NCBI RefSeq assembly: GCF_036711975.1
Contig: NC_091975.1
Span: forward strand, 4,776,501-4,840,500
DNA from: Onthophagus taurus
Lineage: Eukaryota; Arthropoda; Insecta; Coleoptera; Scarabaeidae
Length of the DNA stretch: 64,000 nt
Direction: 5' to 3'
A program made the position numbers and the translations under genes. Below are positions 48,064 through 59,887 of the stretch, piece after piece (position 1 is the first letter of the stretch; each line of letters opens with the position of its first letter). The notes beneath the pieces are model-generated. The model made no database searches. It worked only from the letters and a program-made list of their open reading frames with translations, and had not been told where the DNA came from.

Positions 48064-48663
48064 TAATAAATAAATTATTAAATAAAAACAATTTTTGTTG
48101 TGTATTTGTTAAATATATTAACACTCTTTTTTGGTTAATTAATTTATTTCTTGGAAAACCTTTTCAATAGTGAAATTCGTTTTCAAAAAACTTGTTTCAT
48201 TTTTGAGATAGAACTTTTAATAATTTTGTTTTGGGTTGATTTTAATAAATTGAAAATTGGTTTCTTGGACCAATTGGAACTTTCATCAATCATTCATAAA
48301 AGCATCTCCTTTCTAACGGTGTAGTCAGATTTCGAAAATCGCTTCTACTTTTTGAGATATAAATTATGTAACTCAATCGAGATTTCTAATATTTAAATTT
48401 CTTGTCTTAAACTTAAAAAAATGATTAAAAATCGATTTCTAGGAATACAATTTTAAAACTTTCATTAATCACCAACCAAGGTATGTGCTTTTTAACGGTT
48501 TTGTAAAAACAAATTTTAGTTTTTGAGTTTTTTTTTTAATTAGTTATTAACAAGTAAATATTTTTATTTCAAAATCAAGTAAACATTAATTTCAAGTGAT
48601 TTACTTCAATCAAAAAGACAATATATTTTTATTGAAACCGTTTGGAATATTCTTCATTCAATT
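48064..48663. other. HAP4-HAP5 convergent spacer with a degenerate repeat
   Basis: No gene. Two diverged direct copies (about 48268 and 48456) share CTTTCATCAATCA..TTCTAACGGT and a TTTTTGAGATA-like block about 188 bp apart. This resembles a decayed satellite, possibly related to the 178-bp family through the TTTTTGAGATA block. Confidence 0.5.
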
Positions 48664-49893
48664 TTAATTTAAACCACATAATTCATCCATATAATTTGTA
48701 TCCAAATATTTAGCGTAAAGTTTAACGAAAAGTTCTAACGGGCAATAATATCCACAATTTGGAACAAATAAAGTTTTGGGCTCACTCCTTTCGTAATTTT
48801 GATGTAGAAACTACAAACAAAAATGTTCAAAATTAAAAATGTAATAACTTTAACTCTAACTTAATTTACTTTAAGAAAATAAGCTCCCATGAATTCATGT
48901 ACTTCAATAATAATATGTGCTCCATAATTTGGATTATGTGGTACTAAATTTTCTAAGACCGACAATAAAGCAACCACGTTATAATCGTGGCCTGAATACA
49001 AATAAATTTTTCTATTCTTTGCGTCTTCTTCGCCATTAATAGTCGTGTATGTGTTATTAACAATTTGTGACACCAAATATCCAGCGGATAAAATTCTCAT
49101 ATCGCCTTCTGCGGCAGTGTATTTCCAAAAAGCGGCTGAAATTTCGCTCAAAACCTCCGGATACACATCTTTAGTCCAAGAAGGCAATTTTAATCCCGCC
49201 TCGTCTTCCGCTTTTAAAGTCGAATAGACCAGCGTTCCTATCAATAAAAGCGGATAATCGTGCATTCCTGTAGCTTCTTGAAGCATTGGTTCGAAATGTT
49301 TATATTTTAAGAACACCGGATCTGAAGCCATTGCTGTCGCAGATTGTAACAATAAATTTAATGTTCCAGGACAAAGTTTGAACGACACAAACATCTTGTT
49401 ATTATCGGCTTGTAATGCGTCGAAAGGGATTGGTTCCCAAGACAAATTTTTGTTCCATTTTAAAGAATCACTTGGTGGATATAATCCGGCTAAAACAGCT
49501 TGTAAACTAGCTTTAGCTCTTGGATAATGCGAAGAAATCGCGTTTAAGATGTCTGGGGTGTAAACATCTCCAAGAAGTTTGTTATATTTTTTACGAAGAG
49601 ATGTTCCAATTTTATAAGCGGTCATTTTTCCATTATTTGTTAAGTGACCAATTCTGAATGGATAAAAATCTTCTTCAGTGTATGGATCATTTGGATACAA
49701 ACTATCCGGAGTTCTATCACCATGTCTAAAAATCTTCATTCAAACTTATTTATATAAAATACAAAAATTATATAAAAAAAAAACTTACAACGTGTACTAG
49801 CTTTAGAGTTGAGTCAACTCCAGCAATATCGTCGATGTTATCAGCAACACCGACTCCTAAAATTGATATAGTGACTAAGAGTATATGTTTCAT
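48664..49893 (-). CDS. Secreted histidine acid phosphatase (HAP5)
   Basis: Three exons (49893-49789, 49733-48870, 48810-48664) give 371 residues in phase. The signal peptide is MKHILLVTISILGVGVA. Exon 2 starts with the catalytic loop IFRHGDRTP and holds GHLTNNGKMTAYKIG, PRAKASLQAVLAGLYPP, FKLCPG, SGHDYN and YGAHIIIEVH. The last exon adds FLHQNYERSEPKT and the cysteine pair NCGYYCPLELF. The intron after LTN is gone, while the last intron (before FLHQNY) is kept, as in HAP1. It is a close tandem neighbour of HAP6, whose coding sequence is very similar in the first 100 codons of exon 2. Confidence 0.95.
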
Positions 49894-49937
49894 TTTAACG
49901 CCGCGAAATTACTTTAAACTTATCGAGTTTTGCAACG

Positions 49938-49945
49938 TTTTTATA
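49938..49945 (-). promoter_or_regulatory. Candidate TATA box of HAP5
   Basis: TATAAAAA on the minus strand lies about 45 bp before the HAP5 start codon. HAP6 has the same octamer at almost the same distance. Confidence 0.55.
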
Positions 49946-50529
49946 CATTGTTTTATCTTGCTTTTTGTGCCAATTCATTCCTATTAGATTTTTTTTTGCC
50001 ATCAGGTGTCTAGTTATTAATCATGTTCTACTCAATATATATTGAAATGTGTCGTAGTTTTGTATACTTTACAAACAGACTTAAGTTGTGCTTTAATAAA
50101 ATCACTATCTCGATATCTAAAAGTGTAAAATATTTAGATGTTATCGTTTACTTGTAAAGTATATGAAACAATTACGTAGAGAATATTATATTATCTTCCG
50201 ATTTAACTAACAATAAAATGTTTCAATATGGTGTGCACAATCTGTTAATCCAAGCAGTCTAAAGTTTGGAAAGAATCTAGTTGAAACACAATGACTTAAT
50301 TTAAGCAAGTATTAGAGGGGTTTGTTGATGAAATATGTGAATGATGATCAGACTTTTTGATGGATTAACTTGACCCCAACCTAGTCTAATTGGAGACTGG
50401 AAACATTGTTAGCTAACTTGACATAGGTTGGTTAATTGCTTTATAAATGAGAAATAATTGAGTAATGCCAAAAAAAAAAACGCATCTAATTTTTTTCTAA
50501 TACAATTAAATTACAAGTTTACATCAAAG
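49946..50529. other. HAP5-HAP6 spacer
   Basis: This is the upstream region of HAP5 and the 3' flank of HAP6. No exon, repeat or RNA gene is seen. Confidence 0.5.
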
Positions 50530-51690
50530 TTATCCACAAAGTTCATCTAAAGTACCAGGATCCAATTCCTTAGCATACAACTTAACAAAAACTTCCAAAG
50601 GACAATAAATTCCACAATTCGGAATAAAAATCGATTTAGGTTCATCGTCTTCATAATTCTGATGCATAAACTTGACTAGGTAAACCCCAAAGTATTTGTG
50701 AACTTCTATAATGATGTGGGCGCCATAATTAGGATTGTGAGGAACGAAACTGTCCAAGAAGAACAATAAGCCAGCCACGTTAAGATCGTGACCGGAATAC
50801 AAATAAATCTTTCTATTTTTAGCTTCTGATTCCCCATTAATCGTTGCGTAGGTGTTATTAACAATTTGTGAGACCAAAAAGCCGGGGGTTAATAGTTTTA
50901 AATCACCAACTCCGGCTATATATTTCCAAGATTCCGCCGAGATTTCGTTCAAAATGTCTGGATAAACCGAATCGGCCCAAGATGGTAATTTTAGTCCAGC
51001 TTCGTCTTCTGCTTTTAAAGTCGAATATAATAAAGCCCCAATTCCGATTAATGGATACCCGGTCATCCCTGAAACTTCTTCTAACATCGGTAACAAATGG
51101 TTGTATTTCGTCACTATTGGGTCTGTAGTCATTAATTGAGTAGCTTGTAGAATTAAATTGGCAGATCTCGGGCAAACACCGTAAGACATAAATAATTTGT
51201 TTTCATTTTTTGGTAAATAATCGTAAGGAATGGGTTCCCAAGGTAAATCTTTATTCCAAGTTAAAGAGTCACTTGGTGGATATAACCCAGCTAAAACAGC
51301 TTGTAAACTAGCTTTAGTTCTTGGATAATGCGAAGAAATCGCGTTTAAGATGTCTGGGGTGTAAACATCTCCAAGGAGTTTGTTGTATCTTTTTCGAAGA
51401 GATGTTCCAATGTTGTAAGCGGTCATTTTTCCTTTATTTGTTAAATGACCAATTCTGAATGGATAAAAATCTTCTTCGGTGTATGGATCATTTGGGTATA
51501 AACTGTCTGGAGTCCTATCACCATGTCTAAAAACCTTCAATTTAAATATATTAAAACAAATAATAAAAGATATTTATTTACTTACAACATGAACTAGTTT
51601 CAAAGTTGAGTCAAGTCCAACGAAATTCTCTAAATCATTAGCGAGAGCTAAAGATATCGTAGAGATTAAGAAGATCAATACAGCTTTCAT
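50530..51690 (-). CDS. Secreted histidine acid phosphatase (HAP6)
   Basis: Two exons (51690-51586 and 51534-50530) give 369 residues in phase. The signal peptide is MKAVLIFLISTISLALA. All of the mature enzyme lies in exon 2: VFRHGDRTP, GHLTNKGKMTAYNIG, PRTKASLQAVLAGLYPP, YGVCPRS, SGHDLN, YGAHIIIEVH, and NCGIYCPLEVF near the end. It has only the first family intron, the fewest in the cluster. The start-proximal part of exon 2 is almost identical to HAP5, while the middle has diverged, pointing to a recent tandem duplication and perhaps gene conversion. Confidence 0.95.
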
Positions 51691-51731
51691 CTTGGCGATT
51701 CGAAACTCGAAATTAATCGAAATTCAAACGG

Positions 51732-51739
51732 TTTTTATA
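51732..51739 (-). promoter_or_regulatory. Candidate TATA box of HAP6
   Basis: TATAAAAA on the minus strand lies about 42 bp before the HAP6 start codon, as in HAP5. Confidence 0.55.
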
Positions 51740-54700
51740 CGGATTTTTTATCTTTTTTATTGAACCAATTTATTAAAGAGGTATTAAAGATTCTGTAAAA
51801 TTAGTATATCAGTTATTTAGATTTTAAATTAATTTGTTTAATATTTTTTATTTCGATAATATCAAAATATTAATTTATTTTTGTTTCTGTTTACGTCATC
51901 AATACTTGAAAACCCAACCCAATACAAAGTTATCTTTTTGTTTAAATAAAAATTAATCAAACAATTAAAATGATATAAAAGTAAATCGTACTTACCGTTC
52001 ATGAGGTTATAAAGTATTGATCTTTTAAGATTATTTGTATAGAATATTAATAAAAAAATATGTTTTAACATTTTAGCGTTACAACCGCAAGTAATTAGTG
52101 AAAAACTCAGTTCGTTAACAAATAGCTTGAAAAATAGTTTTTTGCTTATAATGACATTGAACGTTACTGAATAACACAAGATTAGATATGTTTTGTACTG
52201 CATAACTTTTCGTGATTTAAACACGGTGAGGTTTCTTTCATAGCATCGACTATTTCTGAAATGAATCAATCCGTATTCTTTTGTGGCAGAAAGAAAATTC
52301 GTCGCATGAGGGAACAAACAAAACGCAAAAAGGTCCAACCTCGGGCCTGATCTGGGCGAGTTTAAACCGACTCGAGGTTGACATCAAAGCGGCGTCGTCA
52401 AGCTAGAAGACAGGATTAGCGACCTCCGTCGTCCGGGAATCGCTCAATGCCGAGCACATTGTGCGCACCCCGAAGAACTTAGGCCCGCGGGCCAACCCTG
52501 GAGATTCTACAAGAGCCAGGCGCAAGAAATTGTCGGATGAATGTGCCCTACGTGCGCTCAAAACTCGATAAGGGGAAGTTAAAATTAAACGTCGGAACGT
52601 ATCGGTCTAAAGTGACCTAAGATCCCTCTCCAACAAAAATTTCTGCTCGGATAATGGCACATCACACCCTACCCGAGAGCTTTATAGCACGGTTGATAGC
52701 GCTAAAGAGCAAAAGGGGAAAATTAAGGAATTTTTAAGAGCGCACTTATCGTCGAAACGTGTACTATTATTAACGAACTTAAAACTGTAATAAAAACTAA
52801 TTTTTATCTATGTCTTAAAATTTAGGGACGACTAAGAAGACTTGATAGATAGAATTGATAGATAGAAGAGAAGGGTGAAACTGAAGTGAACATGGGGGTA
52901 TTTTACAAAGTAAAACATGTAATGAACCTAAATCCGGTTCTGTCGAGCTTGCGTTGGTCGACAACTTCGTCCCGACAAAGTCGGCAAACCGGGCGCCCCT
53001 AACGAGTTGAGCGCAAACTTAATTACTCGAAGCAAGGTGGAACTTTGCAAGAAGTCGCGAACTGGAATCGCATTAGTACGTATTGTGTTAAGTTCGTGCG
53101 AACGGTGCGAACTAGGAAAATAAATAATATATCCAAATGGAAACGCATACGCGAAATATCCAACCTTTATTACTCGTGGTTAATTTCCAACGCTCTCGCA
53201 TCGCAGTTTCGATTCGGTTGCTGGAAGCCGCTAAATAGGTTGTTGCTAAACTCGTTGTCGAGGGATGGAATGCTTAATTAATTTAACTGTCAAAGACAAC
53301 GTGGGGTGACTCTGGTTTCGGGTCAGGTGACCAAGCCGACTCACGGCTAATGATGAATGTTTCGAACTGCCAGGAAGCAGATTGGCTATTAGTCATGCAA
53401 ACTTACCAATACAGCAATAGAGACGACGATTTAATGTTTTAATTACAAGTAGTTATAAAATACTTTATGATACATAACTTATTATTCGTGCTTTTATGAA
53501 TCTTCTTATTACCTAACAAAGCTTCTTTCAGTTTCTAGAAGTGTATTGTTCTTCATCAAGAACTGCTTCCATTTAGGAAAAGAACAAGACGAGTAAAGAA
53601 TCAAACTCAAAGGGTTATTATCATAAAATTTCTCTTCCCCTCTCGCTATAATAAAGACAAGCTATATCGATACCTATAATTTCTTGGAAATCGTACGGTT
53701 TTAGAATTTTGTTGAAGATTCTACTAATTGAAGATCAAATGTTGCTTATGAGGACTAGATACTAGTTGCAAAAGACTACATGCTACTAATGGAAGATTAG
53801 ATGCTAATAGAAGAAGGTTCTGGTTAAAAACAACTAAATATTGCTTGGAGGTGATTAGAAGCTGATGGCAAAAGTGTAAGTACCGCTGGTAGAAGACTAA
53901 ATATTACTCACAGAAGTGTAGATACGGCTTACAGATGACTAGGTACTGCTAATAGAGACCTAGATACTGCTAGTAGAAGAATGATCTACTTATAAACAAT
54001 TAAATATTGCTTGTACATGATTAGACACTCTTGGAAAAAGTCTAGATACCGCTGGCAGAAGACTAAACAGTACACGCAGGACATTGTAGCAACTCCACAT
54101 TTTTAATTGTATGTAAAGATTAAAAGTCTGGCTAAATCCTAAATTGAAGGAATCTTGTTCTCCGAAAACTATTCCTCCGCGGTTTCATTTAATTTTAATA
54201 CTATAAGTTTATTGATTTCAAAATAGCCATAAAGTTTCCACAAAGTTTCATTAATCCCAACTTAGTAATGAAAATCTGAAAGTCTATCCTATTTAAAGAG
54301 GTGAAAACGATGTTTAAAGTTTCCGTTTTCAAACAACATCGTCTAAAACTTCTCTATATTTAGAAAGTAAACGGTCAATTTGTGTGTAGCACAGTGAAAC
54401 CCGATAACAGATACTTCGCCTCGTTTACGACTAATAAACGCAAACAAACGGGTAACGGTGGCTCCACGGTGCATCCAAGAGAAGTTTTACAACTCGGCCG
54501 TTACGGCAGCGTCGTCGGCTCCCTAAAATGTTTTCGCGTAAAAATAATCCAGTTTAACGTCTTTAGAAGCTGCGTAATCCGCCGTGAAATGATTTCGTGA
54601 GGAAAAGGGAAGTTCTCTTCTTAAGTATTTTTAAAAAAACATGTTAAGTTTGTTTTTATAAAATGTTATTCTTTGGTTGTATATCGTTTTTAATCTTTTC

Positions 54701-57700
54701 GGGTCAGTAATAAATATATTAAGTAAGTAATTTAAAAGTGCTAAAGTAATTTTAAAGCGCTCGACTCTGCGAATATAAATTTCTGCACGTCGTGATAGGG
54801 GAGGACGGCAAAGGACGGTGTCGGCTGCAACAAAGAAAACACGTACGCTTTCGGCGGAGGGTTTATCCGGATGTTTGCCGAAAGTTTTCACGTTCCCGGT
54901 TGCGAATTACTGCCGAAATAAGTTAGGCCGGCCTTCAGCCTTACGTAGGTAATTACAGTTTTCTTGTTTCAGGGCCACCGTTCCAACTGTGCGACTGGCT
55001 TTTCACGAATTTTCCGACACCTGCGATTTCTTTAAACACTTTCCGTTCTAAAGTAGACTACTAAGTACGTTTCCAAGCTTGCGATAACGAAAAGGATTTA
55101 CTCTAATTTCAAACTTTAACAAGGTAATAAAGATAGAGTAAAGAATAAAAAAGTAAATTGAAAAAAGTTGCTTTCAGTGTAGAAAACGCTGAAGGAAGGA
55201 AAGTAAAAAATTAAATCTTAAATAAAAATCTTCTTAGAGGTTGAAATTTTCTTTATTTTATCCAAAAAAACTCGGTAACCTACCTTGAGCGGTGGTTTTT
55301 CAGTAAAACTCTAAATTGCGTCTCACCTATAAAACCGGTAGAAAGAGATTGCCGTCGTCACTTCACGCCGTTTTCGTTCTCAAACGGGAGTAAGACTTAA
55401 CCGGGGTCTCCCGGAGGAGGAATTACCACGTTCCTGGCCCGGAACGCCCCTCACCCTAAAGTGACTTTAATTATTTTCGCCGGTTCTCGCCCCCTTGCTA
55501 AAGTGGCAACAAAACACGTTTCTCGCCGGCTCCCTCTTCACACCTTGAATTAAATTTCACACCTTTTGCCATCCCGAACAGATCTGGACTTAGACTTGCG
55601 TCGTTAATCGTTTAACACTTGTTTTCACTTTTAAACAAAAAAAAATTAAAAACGTTTACAGCAAAATAAGCTGTTTTGTAGAGAATAACAAAGCGGTTTT
55701 TGACAACTGAATGATGAATGTGCTTGTTTTGGCTTAAGAAAACGTGAAAATCATTCCTTAAGGATCTTTGGATATGCTCATAAATGTCTAAAAATATCTA
55801 GAAAATAATAGAAATGTATATAAATGTCAGAGAGACGATTTATTAATACATTCGATAATATCCCAACGGTGAATAATAAATGTTAATAAAATCCGTGTTG
55901 GTGTACAAAATCAATTAGTGGAATAATTAATTTTGCTCTCGTCATTCATAGGTCAAGCTGAAAATCAATGGAAACAGGGTTACTACAACCAAGTTCGAAT
56001 GGTCACACATTGCCGCTAATCGATACAATTATCATGGAATTTGGGTATTCATTTAGTAAATCATAATGTTAAGCAAATATTTTCCCCCGCATTTAGTTTA
56101 GCAAACGATTTTGCTATACCGTTCAATTGCATTGTTTCGGTTTATTTCACGTAAATACATTTTCGAAACACGAAGGTAAAGTAACATTATTTCTTATACA
56201 ACGTCGACGCCGCATACACTACCAGAACGTGTTTTATTATCTTAAAGTCGTGTACCGCTCAAAAGCGCAACACGGGAAGCTTTCGAGAGCTCCCACTTCA
56301 ATAACAATATATGCAGCCCGTTCCCAGTTGCTTTCCTCTTCTATGTACGTCCTACTCGAGTACGCTGTGTTTTCAATTCTAAGAAAAATTGTCGACGCTG
56401 CACGACCCTAATAATATGAAAATGGGTATGCATATGAATTTTAGTTTGACTCCACGCAAAAATTGGAAATTCAGAAACATTTTTGTTTGTTTTTTAGTTA
56501 CAAACTAAATGGTGTGTGAATTAAAATGTTATTCTCACTAAAAGCTAATAGTACCGTTGATTAAATAATATCGCGTTTCAATTTTCCAATCGCTTTGATT
56601 TTGGTTAGTTTGCTCAACTCATGTTTGTCAATCTACAACTCGGAACAATTCATAATGAACCTCGTACATTTTTTATGCTGTGACGTGTAAGCAATTCAAC
56701 AACAATTTTTGTTTTAAATTTTCGAATCATATTGTTTTTATATAAAATCGCGTTTACAAGACTTCAAGATTAAGTTCTGGTATGGTACATTTTTTTTTAA
56801 TGTTATCTTTGTGGTCTAGGATTTTGATTATCAGTTGATTTTGATATTCGGCCGAGGGGGATGCCGAATATCCGGTATCCGACTTTTCGCAAAATTTTTC
56901 GCTTCCAACTTTCAATTCTGAGTGCCTCTCTTTCCGTTTTCGCGCATTGTTGCCATCTTTAATCCGAGGCTGATGTGACAGTTCTGTGAGTATTTCCAGG
57001 TTAAAAATAAAATAAAAATTGGATGTCGGAGATCTTAAATTGATCCTCATGCTTTGAATCAAATGATCTTGAATAAGATAGAGGGTTTGATACTCATTTT
57101 ATTTTCATTTAAATCAAAGTAAAGTTGAATGACCTAAATATCATGATTACACCTTGTAGTTAATGATACGATACGAGTCAATGTCGATGGCCAAGTAATT
57201 TCAAAAGGGTATTTAACTCTAACGCTTTTCCTAATGCACCTTTCGAAACTTCATCGATGTAGGGCGAATGTAAATTTGTAGAGGAGACTAACGCAAAAGA
57301 TAGCCACCACAAACGACCGTTGCTATAACCACACCTTGAAACGGAGTTGCTTTCTAAATCGCATTGCAAATTGTAGATGCTCTCAAACACTCTCTCGGAT
57401 GGTATTCATCTCCCAAGCGATCTTGCAGGAACCAACATTAATTAATTAGTTCGATAGATTTTACGTGGTTGAATTCGCAAGATCGATATGAACGTTTGTT
57501 GAATAATTAAATTAGGAAACTTGGGTTGTGGTAAAATGTCGAGTTTTAATAAAAAACGCACATTAAAAAGGGAAAGTTAAGAAATTAAGTCGGTTTTGGA
57601 TGGGACGGAGTGGTCGTAACGCAATGCGACGCCAATTACCTAAAGTGGTCCTCCGGCTTATTTTCATACATCCCGGCGACGAAGAGGATGCCTCAGGCCG

Positions 57701-58415
57701 GTTTCCGGTATTACCGGAATTGTCGGGGGACGATGTGGCTGCAAATGACACCGCACCGGCTTAGTTTCGACGTAAAGTTGAAATTACGAAATGACTTCAG
57801 ACGATATAATATCAAAATAAATTAAATTTTTTTTATATTAAATTAAATCATAAAATTTATAATAAAATTATCGTCATGAAAAAGGATTAATAAAGGCTTC
57901 CGTATAAAGTAAGCAATTAATAATTATATTTCATTAATTCATTGGCTAGTCATCGTTATCCTGATCTTAATCAATAAAATCATGATGATACACAATAATA
58001 AATTAATTAGCCTAATTTTGTTAAACAATAAAAATCGAACATTCACGTGTAACAAAAGTGTGTATCTCGTGATTGAAGATAAATAAACCAAAAAGTCAGT
58101 CAAAATAAATCAATAAAATTGTGATTCATCAAAAAATTCTATTTTATTAAATAGAAAAAAATATATATAACAGAAAAACCTCTCTTGTTACATCATTGCG
58201 TTTTTTCCTTAACACATGCTTACCATATCTTCACGATAATAGCATTTAACCAGTTATAACTAATTATTCATAATAATTCTAAGTATTTACCTTGACGTCT
58301 ATTTTCTGTATTTCATTCTCAGTATATAATTATAACAACAATGGTACGTTGTTAACAGTTCACGTTTATGATTGAAGCGACTTTAAAGTTCCTTTAATTA
58401 TTAAATCCAGTTAAA
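51740..58415. other. Gene-free 6.7-kb interval between HAP6 and HAP7
   Basis: No gene can be supported. GC-richer islands with many CG dinucleotides stand out at about 52330-53400, 54380-55600 and 57590-57780, unlike the AT-rich DNA around the genes. They have no recognisable domain on either strand. They could be decayed mobile DNA or distant regulatory DNA; the sequence does not decide. Confidence 0.4.
53715..54080. repeat. Degenerate minisatellite, about 25-30-bp unit
   Basis: Diverged units resemble GACTAGATACTGCTAGTAGA and GACTAAATATTGCTTG (for example near 53750, 53800, 53890, 53940, 53970 and 54055). Confidence 0.75.
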
Positions 58416-59887
58416 ATGAAGAGATTATTTATCAGTTTAAGTGTTTTTATATGGATTTGTAAAGGTGAAGATATCGAAAATTTAGTTAACATAAGAAAAA
58501 CTTTAAAAGTTTTACATGTAGTAAGTAATAGTTATTTACGTAACCAGTTATGAAAAGATTATTCACGTAATTTGCAAATATTACATCCGTTAAACAAAAT
58601 TATCCGTTTCATAACGTGTTAAGTACAAAATTTTATCTAATTCCATTGAAAAAGCAATTTTTGTTCATAACTTGACTTATTCTATTAGTGAATGTCAATT
58701 TATCAATTTATAGTTGGGTAATGGGATTCATTACATCACTAGTAATGAAATCAGAAAATTTAATTTTCATAATGGAATTAGATAAATCAATTTTATTAAA
58801 GATTATTTTAGATTGTATTATTTTTGCAAGGTTTTTAGACACGGTGATAGATCCCCAGATCAATTATACCCAAATGATATTTACACAGAAGAAACTTTTT
58901 ATCCAATGAGAATAGGAGAGTTAACAAATGTAATTATTATTAAACGCTATTTCAAACTAAATTAATTTTAATTTAACATTTTAGAAAGGAAAAATGACCG
59001 AATTTAGAATTGGAAAATCATTAAGAAGACGATACAAAGCATTTTTACCAAAAACTTACACCCCGGAAATAATTTCTTCAGTTTCTTCTCACATGTCAAG
59101 AAATAAAGCAAGTTTAGAGTTAGTTTTAGCGGGATTATTTCCACCAACTCGCGATATAACATGGAATAAAAATTTATTATGGGAACCAATTCCTTATGAT
59201 TCCGTAGAGAAATCGAAGAATAAATTATTTTTAACCGCTGTAGCTTGTCCGAATTACCCAGAGGTTGAACGAAATGTTTCGTTATATTACAAAAATCCGA
59301 CTGCGTTAAAATACCAACCTTTACTACCATTTTTACAAAATGCTTCCGGATTCAAAGAAAATGAAATCTTAACAATGGGTTGGTATTTGTATTCGATTTT
59401 AAAATCGGAAGAAGAATGGGGTTTGGAGTTACCTGATTGGACCAAATCCGTTTATCCCGATATCTTAAAAGAATTATCCGAACAATATTGGGTTTTAATC
59501 TCAAAGGGAGATTTAAAACCTTTAACATCCGGGTTTTTAGTTTCGACCATTTTAAATAACACGGATTGCACGATAAATAATCTTAACTCTTCCTGTAATA
59601 ACACAAAAATTTATTTATATTCCGGTCACGATACGAACATTGCCGGATTACTTGCGTTTTTAGATAATTTCGTTCCTCATAATCCGAATTATGGGGCTCA
59701 CATTATTATTGAGGTTCATAACATTTCTGGCGAAATATATTTAAAGTTTTTACACGAAAATTATGACCACAACGAACCGGAAATTTTAGAAATTCCTAAT
59801 TGTGGGAAAGTTTGTAAATTAGAAACGTTTAAACAAAATTATGGAAAAGAAATTGATACTCAATATTTAAATAAACTATGTGGTTGA
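58416..59887 (+). CDS. Secreted histidine acid phosphatase (HAP7)
   Basis: Three exons (58416-58520, 58831-58929, 58985-59887) give 368 residues in phase. The signal peptide is MKRLFISLSVFIWICKG. The catalytic loop VFRHGDRSP opens exon 2 and SGHDTN is near residue 286. Other blocks are RIGELTNKGKMTEFRIG, SRNKASLELVLAGLFPP, ACPNYPEVE, YGAHIIIEVH and the cysteine pair NCGKVCKLE. Several N-x-S/T sites suggest glycosylation, as usual for secreted members. Intron positions equal those of HAP3. The first intron (310 bp) is the longest of the cluster. It stands 6.7 kb from HAP6. A TATATAAT box lies near 58321. Confidence 0.94.

Noticed and set aside
51862-52338. A 158-codon frame on the minus strand upstream of HAP6
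   Set aside because: The translation is dominated by Leu/Ile/Phe/Lys/Asn from AT-rich DNA, has no domain, and is interrupted by sequence typical of non-coding flank. No splice context or homology supports it.
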